This document shows positions 42,846 to 51,373 of a DNA stretch of 64,000 bases, one piece after another; position 1 is the stretch's first letter; each line of letters opens with the position of its first letter. The stretch lies in the NCBI RefSeq assembly GCF_001439845.1, contig NZ_JYLO01000010.1:281521-345520 (forward strand), in the 5' to 3' direction. Under the pieces are notes generated by a model. The model was not told the origin of the DNA and did not search any database. It was given only the letters and a program-made list of their open reading frames with translations. The DNA comes from Pseudomonas lactis. GTDB taxonomy: Bacteria; Pseudomonadota; Gammaproteobacteria; Pseudomonadales; Pseudomonadaceae. A program made the translations under genes and the position numbers.

Positions 42846-44568
42846 TCGGCGCTTCTTCATCTGTATGTGGCGGCGGGTAAAAACCGTGTAGCAGGCGGTA
42901 GCGGTTGTGCCGTACCTCATCCACCCGTGCCTGCACCTGTTGGTCCGGCAGGCCCAGCAGGATCAGGGCATGGGCGGCGAGCATCAGGCTCGACTCCAGC
43001 AACTCGGGCACCACTTCGCTGGCGCCCGCGGCCTTGAGCTCAGCCAACTGGCTGTCATCGCGGGTGCGCACCAGGATCGGCACGTCGGGGTTGATCTGCC
43101 GCGCCTCCTTGAGCACCACCAGGGCGACATCGCTGTTGTCCACCGCGATCACCACCAACCGCGCCCGCTCCAGGCCGACGGCGCTGAGCAAGGCGCCACG
43201 GCGGCAGTCGCCGTAATGCACGCTGCTGTCCTCGGTGGCGGCTTCCTGCACCCGTTCGGGGTCATCATCCAGGGCGATAAACGCCTGTTGTTCGCGGCGC
43301 ATAAAGCGCCCAATGGACTGGCCTACGCGGCCATAGCCGCAAATCACTACGTGCCCGTGCAGTTGGGCATTGAGCGCGGTGATCTGCTCCAGTTGCACTT
43401 GCTGGTTGGGCTTGCGGTGCAGGCGCAGGGCAACGGCCGGTGCCGCACGCAACAGCAGCGGTGTCAGCAGCATCGAGCAGAAGGTGGCGGCCAATAGCAA
43501 GTCGTTGAACTCATCGGGAATCAACCGGCTCTGCTGCATCTGCGCCATCAGCGCAAAACAGAACTCGCCGCCCTGGGCCAGCGCCAGGCCGCTGCGCCAG
43601 GCCGTTTCGGCGTCGCTGTTACGCCATTTGACCAGCGCCGCGACCACCATGCCTTTGACCAGCATCAACGTGAGCGTCAGGCCGAAGATCAACAGGCTGT
43701 GGCTGACGAACAACTGCAGATCGATAAGCATGCCGATGCTGACAAAAAACAGCCCCAGCAGAATGTCGCGAAACGGGCGGATATCCGCTTCGATCTGGTG
43801 CCGGTAATGACTCTCGCCCAGCAACATGCCGGCCAGGAACGCGCCGAGGGCAGGGGACAGCCCCAGCAGGTGGGTGAGCCAGGCGGTGAGCAAGACAATC
43901 ACCAGCGCCAGCAGCACAAACAGCTCCGCCGAATGCGACGCGGCGACTTCACGGAACAGGCGCGGCAGCAACCAGCGGCTGGCGAACAACAGGCCCACGA
44001 ACAGCACCACGGTCTTGCCCAGGGTCAGCGGCAGCGCCCAGTACCAGGCTTGGTCACTGCTGCCGGCAAACACCGGCACCAATGTCAGCAGCAACACCGC
44101 CACGACGTCCTGAAACAGCAACACGCCTATCGCGTTCTGGCCATGACTGCTGAAGATCTCACCGAGGCTGGTCAACTCTTTGCTGACAATGGCCGTGGAC
44201 GATAACGCCAGCCCTGCGCCCAGCAGCAGCGCGATGCCGGGTGCGAGGCCAAAGCCCATCAGTAATGCGCCCAGCAATGCCCCACACCCCAGCACTTGCA
44301 GGCTGCCCAGGCCAAATACCACGCTGCGCAGCGCCAACATTTTCGACAGGGAAAACTCCAGCCCCAGGGAAAACAGCAGGAACACCACGCCCATCTCGGC
44401 GAGGTCTGGCAGGTCTTCGTTGTCATTGACCCAATCCAACGCGGAGGGCCCCACTGCCAGGCCAACGCACAGGTAGCCCAGCACAGGGGGCAGTTGCAGC
44501 CGGCGAAACAGCGCAATCACCACCAGGGATGAGGCCAGGATAATCAGCAGGTTGGCGAACACAGGCAT
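42832..44568 (-). CDS. Monovalent cation:proton antiporter-2 (CPA2), KefB/KefC-type
   Basis: A 578-residue protein. Twelve or so TM helices (Na_H_Exchanger domain, about 5-375), including ALSSTAIVSKELTSLGE and LLFQDVVAVLLL, are followed by a cytosolic RCK/TrkA-N domain (about 405-525) with the NAD-binding motif VVICGYGRVGQSIGRFM. Likely a K+/H+ efflux antiporter gated by ligands on the RCK domain. No KefF/G-type quinone reductase gene is adjacent. Confidence 0.92.
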   Translation of the reverse strand: MPVFANLLIILASSLVVIALFRRLQLPPVLGYLCVGLAVGPSALDWVNDNEDLPDLAEMGVVFLLFSLGLEFSLSKMLALRSVVFGLGSLQVLGCGALLGALLMGFGLAPGIALLLGAGLALSSTAIVSKELTSLGEIFSSHGQNAIGVLLFQDVVAVLLLTLVPVFAGSSDQAWYWALPLTLGKTVVLFVGLLFASRWLLPRLFREVAASHSAELFVLLALVIVLLTAWLTHLLGLSPALGAFLAGMLLGESHYRHQIEADIRPFRDILLGLFFVSIGMLIDLQLFVSHSLLIFGLTLTLMLVKGMVVAALVKWRNSDAETAWRSGLALAQGGEFCFALMAQMQQSRLIPDEFNDLLLAATFCSMLLTPLLLRAAPAVALRLHRKPNQQVQLEQITALNAQLHGHVVICGYGRVGQSIGRFMRREQQAFIALDDDPERVQEAATEDSSVHYGDCRRGALLSAVGLERARLVVIAVDNSDVALVVLKEARQINPDVPILVRTRDDSQLAELKAAGASEVVPELLESSLMLAAHALILLGLPDQQVQARVDEVRHNRYRLLHGFYPPPHTDEEAPINPD

Positions 44569-44655
44569 CTCCGTTGCAGGGTGAGCGGCAAAAAAGCCGC
44601 GAGAATCGCTGAATCAGTTATAGGCCATGGTGATCTGGGTCAGGCTTTTTGCACC

Positions 44656-44754
44656 GTAGGAGCGAGCTTGCTCGCGAAAAACGTCAACGCTAGCGCGCAG
44701 GGTCCTGAATGAGCGCGGCGCACGGGAGCTTTTCGCGAGCAAGCTCGCTCCTAC
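44656..44754. repeat. REP pair (GTAGGAGCGAGCTTGCTCGC family)
   Basis: Inverted arms as in the copies at 3844 and 29086, spacer AACGTCAACGCTAGCGCG. Located between divergent genes, so not a terminator for either. Confidence 0.92.
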
Positions 44755-44810
44755 AAGGGGCTTGTTGGGCTTAGAATGGACGTTCGTTTTGTGACCTGAG
44801 TCCTTTGATC

Positions 44811-45047
44811 ATGCTTCCTGAATGCCAGCTGTTCGGCACCCTGGGTTGCCATCTGTGTGAGATCGCCGAAGCCGAAATCATGCCGCTCGTCGAACACGGG
44901 CTGTTGGTGGAGTTGGTGGATATCACCGATCCCCAGGACCTGACAGATGTCTACGGCCTGCGTATTCCGGTGCTTCGCCGCATGGACACCGGGGCGGAAC
45001 TGGACTGGCCGTTCGACACCGATCAGGTGGTTGCCTTCCTGCGCTGA
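44811..45047 (+). CDS. Glutaredoxin-like small protein with CHLC motif
   Basis: A 78-residue thioredoxin-fold protein: LFGTLGCHLCEIAEAEIMPL (Cys13, Cys16), then VELVDITDPQDLTDVYGLRIPVLRRMDTGAELDWPFD, where the IPVL segment holds the cis-Pro, and a C-terminal helix. Matches the DUF836/glutaredoxin-2-like family. ATG 44811; a TTG at 44805 is in frame. Confidence 0.88.
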   Translation: MLPECQLFGTLGCHLCEIAEAEIMPLVEHGLLVELVDITDPQDLTDVYGLRIPVLRRMDTGAELDWPFDTDQVVAFLR

Positions 45048-45083
45048 GATTTATGCGATGGCGGCTTTCCAAATATTAAGTTA

Positions 45084-45099
45084 CTGTATATTCGTACAG
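45084..45099. promoter_or_regulatory. LexA (SOS) box
   Basis: CTGTATATTCGTACAG fits the gammaproteobacterial CTGT-N8-ACAG consensus with both half-sites perfect and an A/T-rich centre. It lies 23 bp before the GTG of the next gene. Confidence 0.75.
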
Positions 45100-45121
45100 C
45101 GATTGAATAGAGGGAACGCCC

Positions 45122-45457
45122 GTGGTGAATGTTGAACAACTTAAAAGCAGCGTCAATCGCATGTCCGCCGATGTGGTACGCGACGCGGTGAACGAGCTGC
45201 GCCTCGATGGCCTGGTCACGGAAGGCAAGACGCCGTTTAACAAAGTGCATTTCAACACCTGCTTTGCGGAAATCGAGGCGCTGTTCCAGCGCGCCGGTTA
45301 TCACAAGCAGCTGGATGTGGTGGGTTATCAGGGCTTGCTCTACGCGCTGTATGACCCGGGCCGTTGGGAAGCAGTGGACGTGCTGCGCTGGCTCAAGGAA
45401 TTCACCGAGGCGGCGAGCGCCTCGCCGGTGCTGCGGGCTCAACTGGCCAAGGCCTGA
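45122..45457 (+). CDS. Uncharacterised protein with upstream LexA box
   Basis: A 111-residue soluble protein (MVNVEQLKSSVNRMSADVVRDAVNELRLDG...). It is mostly helical, with aromatic patches (VGYQGLLYALYDPGRW) and the segment DVLRWLKEFTEAA. No known domain was recognised. The start is GTG 45122, with AGAGGGAAC 5-13 bp upstream as ribosome binding site. The LexA box 23 bp upstream predicts induction by DNA damage. Confidence 0.82.
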   Translation: MVNVEQLKSSVNRMSADVVRDAVNELRLDGLVTEGKTPFNKVHFNTCFAEIEALFQRAGYHKQLDVVGYQGLLYALYDPGRWEAVDVLRWLKEFTEAASASPVLRAQLAKA

Positions 45458-45525
45458 GATAGGCCCTAGGCAATCGCGCGCCATGGGCGATAATGCTCGC
45501 CTGTTTCCAGGCTTTGAGCGTCGGC

Positions 45526-46416
45526 ATGTCTACTTGCGTTTTTTCTCCCTCCCAGCACCAAGCCAGCACCCTGTACTTGCCGCCGGGCTCCTGGGGGACG
45601 GTGCTCGACTGCCTGTGCGCACACTTCCCGGCCATTGGCCGTGAACAGTGGCTGGACCGCATTGCCCGAGGCCGGGTGCTGGATGTCAACGGCAGCCCGA
45701 TCAGCCTGGGCCTGGGCTACAAGGAAGGCCTGTGCATCTATTACTTTCGCGAAGTGCCCAACGAGAAAGTGATTCCGGTGCAGGAAAGCATCCTGTACGC
45801 CGATGAGCATCTGGTGGTGGCGGACAAACCGCATTTCCTGCCAGTGACACCCGCTGGCGAGTACGTCGAGCACACTTTGTTGCGCCGCTTGATCCGGCGC
45901 CTGGACAACCCCGCTCTGGTGCCTCTGCACCGTATCGACCGGCATACGGCGGGGTTGGTGCTGTTCTCCGCCAACCCGCATAGCCGTTCGGCCTATCAGC
46001 AATTGTTTCCCACGCGACGTATCGACAAATTCTACGAAGCCATCGCCCCGGCCTTGCCGCATCTCAGCTTCCCGTTGGTGCACAAAAGCCGCTTGGTGGA
46101 TGGCGAACCTTTCTTTCGCATGCAGGAAGGGCCGGGCGCTAGCAACACTGAGACGGCGGTAGAGGTGCGCGAGAAAAATGGCGATCTATGGCGCTACGGC
46201 CTGTTCCCGGTGACCGGCAAGAAGCACCAGCTGCGCGTGCACATGACGGCGCTGGGAGCGAGCATCTGCAATGACCCGTTCTACCCCGAAGTGATCAAGG
46301 ACGCCGAGGATGATTACGCAAGGCCACTCAAGCTGTTGGCCCAGGGCGTGCGTTTTATCGACCCGGTGAGCGGCCAGGAGCGCAGCTTCCGCAGCCAGAT
46401 CACCTTGGACTGGTAA
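45526..46416 (+). CDS. RNA pseudouridine synthase, RluA family
   Basis: A 296-residue pseudouridine synthase. The catalytic motif LHRIDRHTAGLVLF contains Asp138; an N-terminal S4-like stretch (GREQWLDRIARGRVLDVNG, about residues 38-56) and VTGKKHQLRVHM complete the family pattern. Target RNA unknown. ATG 45526 (MSTCVFSPSQ). A GC-rich inverted repeat follows. Confidence 0.9.
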   Translation: MSTCVFSPSQHQASTLYLPPGSWGTVLDCLCAHFPAIGREQWLDRIARGRVLDVNGSPISLGLGYKEGLCIYYFREVPNEKVIPVQESILYADEHLVVADKPHFLPVTPAGEYVEHTLLRRLIRRLDNPALVPLHRIDRHTAGLVLFSANPHSRSAYQQLFPTRRIDKFYEAIAPALPHLSFPLVHKSRLVDGEPFFRMQEGPGASNTETAVEVREKNGDLWRYGLFPVTGKKHQLRVHMTALGASICNDPFYPEVIKDAEDDYARPLKLLAQGVRFIDPVSGQERSFRSQITLDW

Positions 46417-46429
46417 ACCCCAGGAGCAA

Positions 46430-46454
46430 CAAGGCCCGCGCTAGGCGGGCCTTG
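46430..46454. terminator. Terminator-like inverted repeat after the pseudouridine synthase gene
   Basis: CAAGGCCCGC-GCTAG-GCGGGCCTTG, a 10-bp perfect stem between two converging genes. T-run is short. Confidence 0.7.
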
Positions 46455-46471
46455 TGTGCGAGCGTTAAGAC

Positions 46472-46693
46472 TTACAGGTCTTTAACAGTGCGAACCTGAT
46501 CTTTGTTGATTCGGGTGTGCTTGCCGTCCAGCTGTTCGAATTCGTAGAAGCCCGAATCTTCATCGTATTTCGGGGTGTCGACGGCCTGGATTTCGCGACC
46601 GTCATTCAGGGTGATCACTGTTGGCGAAGCGCAACCGGCGAGGGTGGCGAGGCCCAGTGCAAGCATGAGAGCGGCGATGGTCCGTTGAGTCAT
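46472..46693 (-). CDS. YgdI/YgdR-family small lipoprotein
   Basis: A 73-residue lipoprotein with lipobox TLAGC (Cys21). The mature part is the DUF903 beta-barrel fold: PTVITLNDGREIQAVDTPKYDEDSGFYEFEQLDGKHTRINKDQVRTV. Outer-membrane or periplasmic, function unknown. Convergent with the pseudouridine synthase gene. Confidence 0.93.
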   Translation of the reverse strand: MTQRTIAALMLALGLATLAGCASPTVITLNDGREIQAVDTPKYDEDSGFYEFEQLDGKHTRINKDQVRTVKDL

Positions 46694-46772
46694 GAGTTTG
46701 TCTCCGAGAGAATACTTTTAAATTGCTGACCTTGTGACGTACGAGACGCCGGCAAAGTTCCTTGTGCAGGGT

Positions 46773-47375
46773 TCATTCTGACATGCCAGCCCCGGGGTGC
46801 AACAGCTCGGGCGTATTAAGATTGGCCAGGCGCGGGTCATTGGCCGGGCATTGCAGGGCCACCGCGCCCAGTTGCAGCCAGAGCTTGCGCGGGCTGCGTT
46901 CACCCGCTTGCCACGCCTGTTCCACCTGGTTTTTCAGGCTTGTGGGGATGATGCACAGCAAGGGTTCCCAGTCTTCACCCTGGCGCACCATCACCGGTAG
47001 CTGCGGGTTGCGTCGTGAGGTCGCACGCAGGTCGGCCAGCAACCGCGCATCGATCTGCGGCACATCGCAAGGCAAGATCAGCAGATGCGCATGGCGTGCG
47101 GCGAAGAGTCCTGCGCGGATACCGGCCAGCGGGCCGGGGAAGTCCGGGTTGTCATCGCTCACTTGTTGGTCGGCATAGGGCGCGTAGCGTTCATGGTTGC
47201 GGTTGCACGAGATGATCAGGTCATTGGTGAGTGGCCGGGCCAACTGGTGCAGGTGGGCGATCAAGGGCTGGCCTTGCCATTCCAGCAGCCCTTTGTCCTG
47301 GCCGCCCATGCGTTGGCCGCGACCTCCGGCCAACAACAGGATTGAACACGGCAGGGAAGAAAATTCAAAGCTCAT
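46773..47375 (-). CDS. mobA: Molybdenum cofactor guanylyltransferase MobA
   Basis: A 200-residue nucleotidyltransferase. The signature LLLAGGRGQRMGGQDKGLLEW, with the P-loop-like LAGGxGxRMGG and the Lys, DNPDFPGPLAGI and ILPCDVPQID (metal Asp) identify MobA. It makes the bis-MGD form of the cofactor from Mo-molybdopterin and GTP. ATG 47375. Divergent from moaB, which starts 76 bp away, so the locus is a small Mo-cofactor cluster. Confidence 0.95.
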   Translation of the reverse strand: MSFEFSSLPCSILLLAGGRGQRMGGQDKGLLEWQGQPLIAHLHQLARPLTNDLIISCNRNHERYAPYADQQVSDDNPDFPGPLAGIRAGLFAARHAHLLILPCDVPQIDARLLADLRATSRRNPQLPVMVRQGEDWEPLLCIIPTSLKNQVEQAWQAGERSPRKLWLQLGAVALQCPANDPRLANLNTPELLHPGAGMSE

Positions 47376-47451
47376 GGTAGTTGCGCTGCGGCAGGTAAAC
47401 AGGGGCCTGTGATATAACATCGGGCTGTTCCTTCGACAACCGGACCGTGCC

Positions 47452-47991
47452 ATGAAAGCCAAGGCCGATGCGCCCTTCGTACCCCTCAATATTGCTGTAT
47501 TGACCGTCAGCGACACCCGCACCCTGGAGACTGACACCTCCGGCCAGGTCTTCGTCGACCGCCTCACCGCCGCCGGCCACCACCTGGCCGAGCGCGTGCT
47601 GCTCAAGGACGACCTCTACAAGATCCGCGCCCAGGTGGCCCACTGGATCGCCGAAGACGTGGTGCAAGTGGTGCTGATTACCGGCGGCACCGGCTTCACC
47701 GGCCGCGACAGCACGCCTGAAGCAGTGAGCTGCCTGCTCGACAAGCAGGTCGATGGTTTCGGCGAGCTGTTCCGCCAGATCTCCGTGGCCGATATCGGCA
47801 CCTCCACCGTGCAATCGCGCGCCTTGGCGGGGTTGGCCAATGGCACCCTGGTGTGCTGCCTGCCGGGCTCCACCAATGCCGTGCGCACTGGTTGGGACGG
47901 CATCCTTGCCGAGCAACTCGATAACCGTCATCGCCCGTGCAACTTCGTCCCGCACCTCAAGCAGGCCGAGCCTTGTGAATCCCGTGAGTAA
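47452..47991 (+). CDS. moaB: Molybdenum cofactor biosynthesis protein MoaB/Mog family
   Basis: A 179-residue MoCF_biosynth protein: VLTVSDTRTLETDTSG near the N-terminus, the molybdopterin-binding loop LITGGTGFTGRDSTPEAV and CLPGSTNAVRTGWDGIL. It adenylates molybdopterin before molybdate insertion. Its 3' end overlaps the start region of moeA. Confidence 0.94.
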   Translation: MKAKADAPFVPLNIAVLTVSDTRTLETDTSGQVFVDRLTAAGHHLAERVLLKDDLYKIRAQVAHWIAEDVVQVVLITGGTGFTGRDSTPEAVSCLLDKQVDGFGELFRQISVADIGTSTVQSRALAGLANGTLVCCLPGSTNAVRTGWDGILAEQLDNRHRPCNFVPHLKQAEPCESRE

Positions 47992-49201
47992 GCCCGGCAA
48001 GACCGGCGCCCTGATGCCGGTGGAAGCGGCCTTGCAGCGTTTGCTCGACATGGCTGGCGCTGCACCGATCCGCGAGCAGCAAGTGCTGCCCCTGGCTGAG
48101 TGTGATGGCCGGGTATTGGCCCAGGACTTGATCTCCACACTCGACCTGCCGCCGTGGCCCAACAGTGCCATGGACGGCTACGCCGTGCGCCTGGCGGACT
48201 GGACCGGCGAACCCTTGGTGGTGAGCCAGCGTATTTTCGCCGGCACTGCTCCTGAACCCTTGGCGGCCGGTACCTGTGCGCGCATTTTTACCGGCGCGCC
48301 GGTGCCCCAGGGGGCGGACTGCGTGCAGATGCAGGAAAACGCCATGGTGCATGCCGACCAGCGCGTCAGTTTTACCGAGCCGTTGCACAAGGGCGACAAC
48401 ATCCGTCCCCAGGGCCAGGAGACCACCGTCGGCGAGACCGTACTCAATGCCGGCACCCGCCTGGGCCCCATCGAGCTGGGGTTGGCCGCGTCCCTTGGGC
48501 GTGATCGACTCGAGGTGGTGCGGCGCGTGCGCGTGGCCGTGTTGTCGACCGGCGATGAGCTGATCGAGCCAGGGCTGCCGCTCGGCCCTGGGCAGATCTA
48601 CAACAGCAACCGCCGCGTGCTGTGCAGTTGGCTGGTGCGCATGGGCTGTGAAGTGATTGATGCCGGGATTTTGCCGGATGATCTGGAACAGACCCGCGCG
48701 CGCCTGGCGGGGCTGGGCAGCGTTGACCTGATCCTCTCGACCGGCGGTGTGTCGGTGGGCGAAGCGGACTTCCTCGGCATTGCCTTGCGCGAAGAGGGTG
48801 AGCTGGCGCTGTGGAGGTTGGCGATCAAGCCGGGCAAGCCGCTGACCTTCGGGCATTTTCGTGGCGTGCCGGTGATCGGCCTGCCGGGCAACCCGGCCTC
48901 GACCCTGGTGACCTTTGCGCTGTTGGCGCGCCCGTATCTGCTGCGTCGCCAAGGTGTGATGGAGGTGCAGCCGTTGCGCTTCGAAGTGCCGGCAGGGTTC
49001 GTCTGGCCCAAGCCCGGCAACCGCCGCGAGTACCTGCGCGGGCGGATCGAACAGGGCAAGGCGATCATCTACCGCAACCAAAGCTCCGGGGTGCTGCGCA
49101 GTGCGGCGTGGGCTGAAGGCTTTGTGGAGGTAGTGGAAGGCACCACGCTGGCCATCGGCGACCGGGTCAACTTCATTCCTTTGAGCGAAGTCCTGAACTG
49201 A
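47984..49201 (+). CDS. moeA: Molybdopterin molybdenumtransferase MoeA
   Basis: A 405-residue MoeA that inserts molybdate into adenylylated molybdopterin. Motifs are LPPWPNSAMDGYAVR, IFTGAPVPQGADCVQMQE, VLSTGDELIEPG, GQIYNSNRRVL, LSTGGVSVGEADF and the C-terminal GLPGNPASTLVTF. Start is a GTG: 47984 (VSKPGKTG) or 47975 (VNPVSK); ATG 48014 is less likely. It overlaps the moaB stop, so the genes are coupled. Confidence 0.94.
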   Translation: MSKPGKTGALMPVEAALQRLLDMAGAAPIREQQVLPLAECDGRVLAQDLISTLDLPPWPNSAMDGYAVRLADWTGEPLVVSQRIFAGTAPEPLAAGTCARIFTGAPVPQGADCVQMQENAMVHADQRVSFTEPLHKGDNIRPQGQETTVGETVLNAGTRLGPIELGLAASLGRDRLEVVRRVRVAVLSTGDELIEPGLPLGPGQIYNSNRRVLCSWLVRMGCEVIDAGILPDDLEQTRARLAGLGSVDLILSTGGVSVGEADFLGIALREEGELALWRLAIKPGKPLTFGHFRGVPVIGLPGNPASTLVTFALLARPYLLRRQGVMEVQPLRFEVPAGFVWPKPGNRREYLRGRIEQGKAIIYRNQSSGVLRSAAWAEGFVEVVEGTTLAIGDRVNFIPLSEVLN

Positions 49202-49203
49202 AC

Positions 49204-49253
49204 ACACATCCAACTGTGGGAGCAGGCAAGCCAGCTCCCACAGTTGGATGTGT
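49204..49253. repeat. Single large REP-type palindrome, family B
   Basis: ACACATCCAACTGTGGGAGC and its perfect complement GCTCCCACAGTTGGATGTGT are separated by 10 bp (AGGCAAGCCA). Located between converging moeA and the FlhB-C-like gene, it probably ends both transcripts. Confidence 0.9.
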
Positions 49254-49270
49254 GGGGAGCTCATGAGCAA

Positions 49271-49600
49271 TCAGTAATCGTCACCCTGCTCAGTGACGTC
49301 CCGCTCCACTGGCCCTGCATCCGGGTCGTAGCCCACCGGGAACTTGCCCTTCAACGTCCAGGCAAACGCAATGATTTCGGCAATGGTGCGGTACAGCTCC
49401 TCTGGAATGCTGTCGCCCAGTTCCATGCGCGCCAGCAGTTTCACCAGCTCGGGGTTTTCATAGATGGGGACTTCGTTCTCCCGTGCCAATTTGAGGATGG
49501 CTTCGGCCAGGGCATCATCGCCTTTGGCCGTCAGGGTGGGGGCCTGTTGGCCGTCATACTTGAGGGCGATGGCCTGGCGGGGTGGGGCGGCGTTTTTCAT
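49271..49600 (-). CDS. FlhB/EscU-type export-apparatus C-terminal domain protein
   Basis: A 109-residue soluble homologue of the cytoplasmic FlhB/YscU domain: RQAIALKYDGQQAPTLTAKGDDALAEAILKLARENEVPIYENPELVKLLARMELGDSIPEELYRTIAEIIAFAW. The NPTH autocleavage site and the membrane domain of true FlhB are absent. Coupled by ATGA to the upstream FliK-like gene. Possible role is substrate-specificity control in flagellar or other export (inference). Confidence 0.9.
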   Translation of the reverse strand: MKNAAPPRQAIALKYDGQQAPTLTAKGDDALAEAILKLARENEVPIYENPELVKLLARMELGDSIPEELYRTIAEIIAFAWTLKGKFPVGYDPDAGPVERDVTEQGDDY

Positions 49601-51174
49601 GCGGTTTCATCCACCCAGCGTTGTTCCAATCCGGTTTTTGGTCCGCGTGGCGGGGTGCCCAGATGGCAATCCAGGTCGCCGACGTTGAGCCCGGATGACA
49701 CCAGGCGCTCGCGCAGGCTGCCCAAGTGGCTTTCGATCAGGCTGGCGGTGAACGGGCGGCTGGCCCACAGCTGGCTGGACAGTTTGCCTTGGGACAGCTG
49801 CGCCTGAACTTGCAACGGCCCCAGCGGCTCCATGTCGAAGGCCAGTTCGACGCGCCAGAGCATTTGTTTCGGGTCTTTTTTATCCTTGCGCTCGGGCTGG
49901 TCCTTGTCTGGCGCGGGCTCCTCGCGCTGGAACTTGACCTGCAACGGCACGATGTCTTGCAGGGTGCGCAGGGGGATTTCCAGCTGCCAGGTCGTTTGCA
50001 GGCGGCCGTCGGCGGTGGTGCCGGTCTGTTCCAGGCTCGACAGTTGATGGCTCTGCAAGCGCGAGATCGCCCCGGCGGCCAGGCGTAGCAGGTTTTCCAG
50101 GTCGCCTTCACCTTCCAGTTTTGCCATCAGTCTTTCGGGCAGCGGGAAGCCGGCGGGTATCTGCCGGGCGCCGACCTGGCCGAGAGTGTTCAGCGGGCTG
50201 CGCACAAAGTGCGGCAACACCTGGGCCAGCGTATTGGCGGCGAGAATCGCATTCAGGTTGGTGCTGGCGGGCAGGGCAGGCAGCAGGTCTGCGACCAGGC
50301 GTAACAGCGCGCCTTTCATGTCCAACGGTGGGATTTGCGGGTTCTGCCCGGCAAGCAATTTGGCTTCCAGAAAGGCACCGCTGTTCTGCACCACCTGGGC
50401 CAGTACCTTGGGATTGCTGACCTGCGCCAGATCGGGCAAGGCCGCCAATAATCGCTCGGCGGCGGCCCGCAGCTCAGCCGATGTGCTGTCACCACGGGGC
50501 AGGTTTTGCAAGGCGCTAAACACCGCGTCCAGCGAGCCTTGGCGACTTTGCTGAGTGGCGAGTTGTTGCGCCACGGCCAGTTGGTCTTTCAAGCCGCTCA
50601 GCGGTACGAAGTTCAGGGTTTGCGCGTTCTGCACCACGGCACTGAGCAAGCTGCCCACCCTCAACGGCTGGGGGCTTTCCAACGTCAGGGTGGTACCGGC
50701 CAGGGCGTTATTGAGCACACTCACCAGCGAGCGATAGATCGCCGGTTGCGCCGTGCCCTGAGGCAGCATCTGCGTGGTCAGCACTTTGGCTTGCAACAAC
50801 GTACCCACCGGCATTTGCGTGGTGTCGAGGCGGGTGAGGGCGGCCACATTGGCGCTCATGGCTTGCTGCAAGGTGATGGCCAGGTTGCCCGCAGGTGTCT
50901 GGCTTACCGCCACATTGCTGCCCAGGGGCAGGGGCTGGGCACTGCTGGCCTGCACCAGGGTTTGTCGGCCGCCTGCGAGGGTCAACTTGAGCAGCAACTG
51001 AAAGGCCTCGCCGCCTTGTTTAAGCGCGATGACCTCAGCGTTCACGGTTTTCCCCGGCTCGATCAACCCGGCCTGTGGCTCCAGCAGTTTGAGCAACGCG
51101 CCGGCCCCAGGCAGTGGAGCAGGCCCGGGCGTGGAGGCTGGCGGCAGTGGAGGAAGATTGATCTCACCGGTCAT
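49597..51174 (-). CDS. FliK-like flagellar hook-length control family protein
   Basis: A 525-residue protein. The N-terminal half is low complexity and rich in Ala/Leu/Gln/Thr (secreted ruler-type composition). The C-terminal part is the Flg_hook domain (QTTWQLEIPLRTLQDIVPLQVKFQREE... and GPLQVQAQLSQGKLSSQLWASRPFTASLIESHLGSLRERLVSSGLNVGDLDCH). It is not in a flagellar operon but between moeA and ccmA, paired with an FlhB-C-like gene. ATG 51174 (MTGEINLPPL); ATG 51183 is the alternative. Confidence 0.88.
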   Translation of the reverse strand: MTGEINLPPLPPASTPGPAPLPGAGALLKLLEPQAGLIEPGKTVNAEVIALKQGGEAFQLLLKLTLAGGRQTLVQASSAQPLPLGSNVAVSQTPAGNLAITLQQAMSANVAALTRLDTTQMPVGTLLQAKVLTTQMLPQGTAQPAIYRSLVSVLNNALAGTTLTLESPQPLRVGSLLSAVVQNAQTLNFVPLSGLKDQLAVAQQLATQQSRQGSLDAVFSALQNLPRGDSTSAELRAAAERLLAALPDLAQVSNPKVLAQVVQNSGAFLEAKLLAGQNPQIPPLDMKGALLRLVADLLPALPASTNLNAILAANTLAQVLPHFVRSPLNTLGQVGARQIPAGFPLPERLMAKLEGEGDLENLLRLAAGAISRLQSHQLSSLEQTGTTADGRLQTTWQLEIPLRTLQDIVPLQVKFQREEPAPDKDQPERKDKKDPKQMLWRVELAFDMEPLGPLQVQAQLSQGKLSSQLWASRPFTASLIESHLGSLRERLVSSGLNVGDLDCHLGTPPRGPKTGLEQRWVDETA

Positions 51175-51373
51175 CGTACGCATCGTCTCTGGGGAAATTG
51201 CCCTCTTTAGAGTAGGGCATCGCATGTATAATGCCGCCCGTCTGCAAAGAGAGCGGTAAAAACTCACAACTATTTGATCCAGCTCTCTAAAATCGGTCGC
51301 CAAAGCCGTTATTGTGCATCTCTCTATAACGGCCGCTGCACCGCCGACTTGAACCGTAAAGGCCCGCGATCTT

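Noticed and set aside
41817..42920. Minus-strand open frame of 367 codons over amt
   Set aside because: Antisense shadow of the Amt gene; no domain, no ribosome binding site.
45493..45525. Earlier start for the pseudouridine synthase
   Set aside because: The extension MLACFQALSVG lacks a ribosome binding site and family similarity; ATG 45526 preferred.
47957..49270. Minus-strand open frame of 437 codons over moeA
   Set aside because: Antisense shadow; moeA on the plus strand has every family motif.
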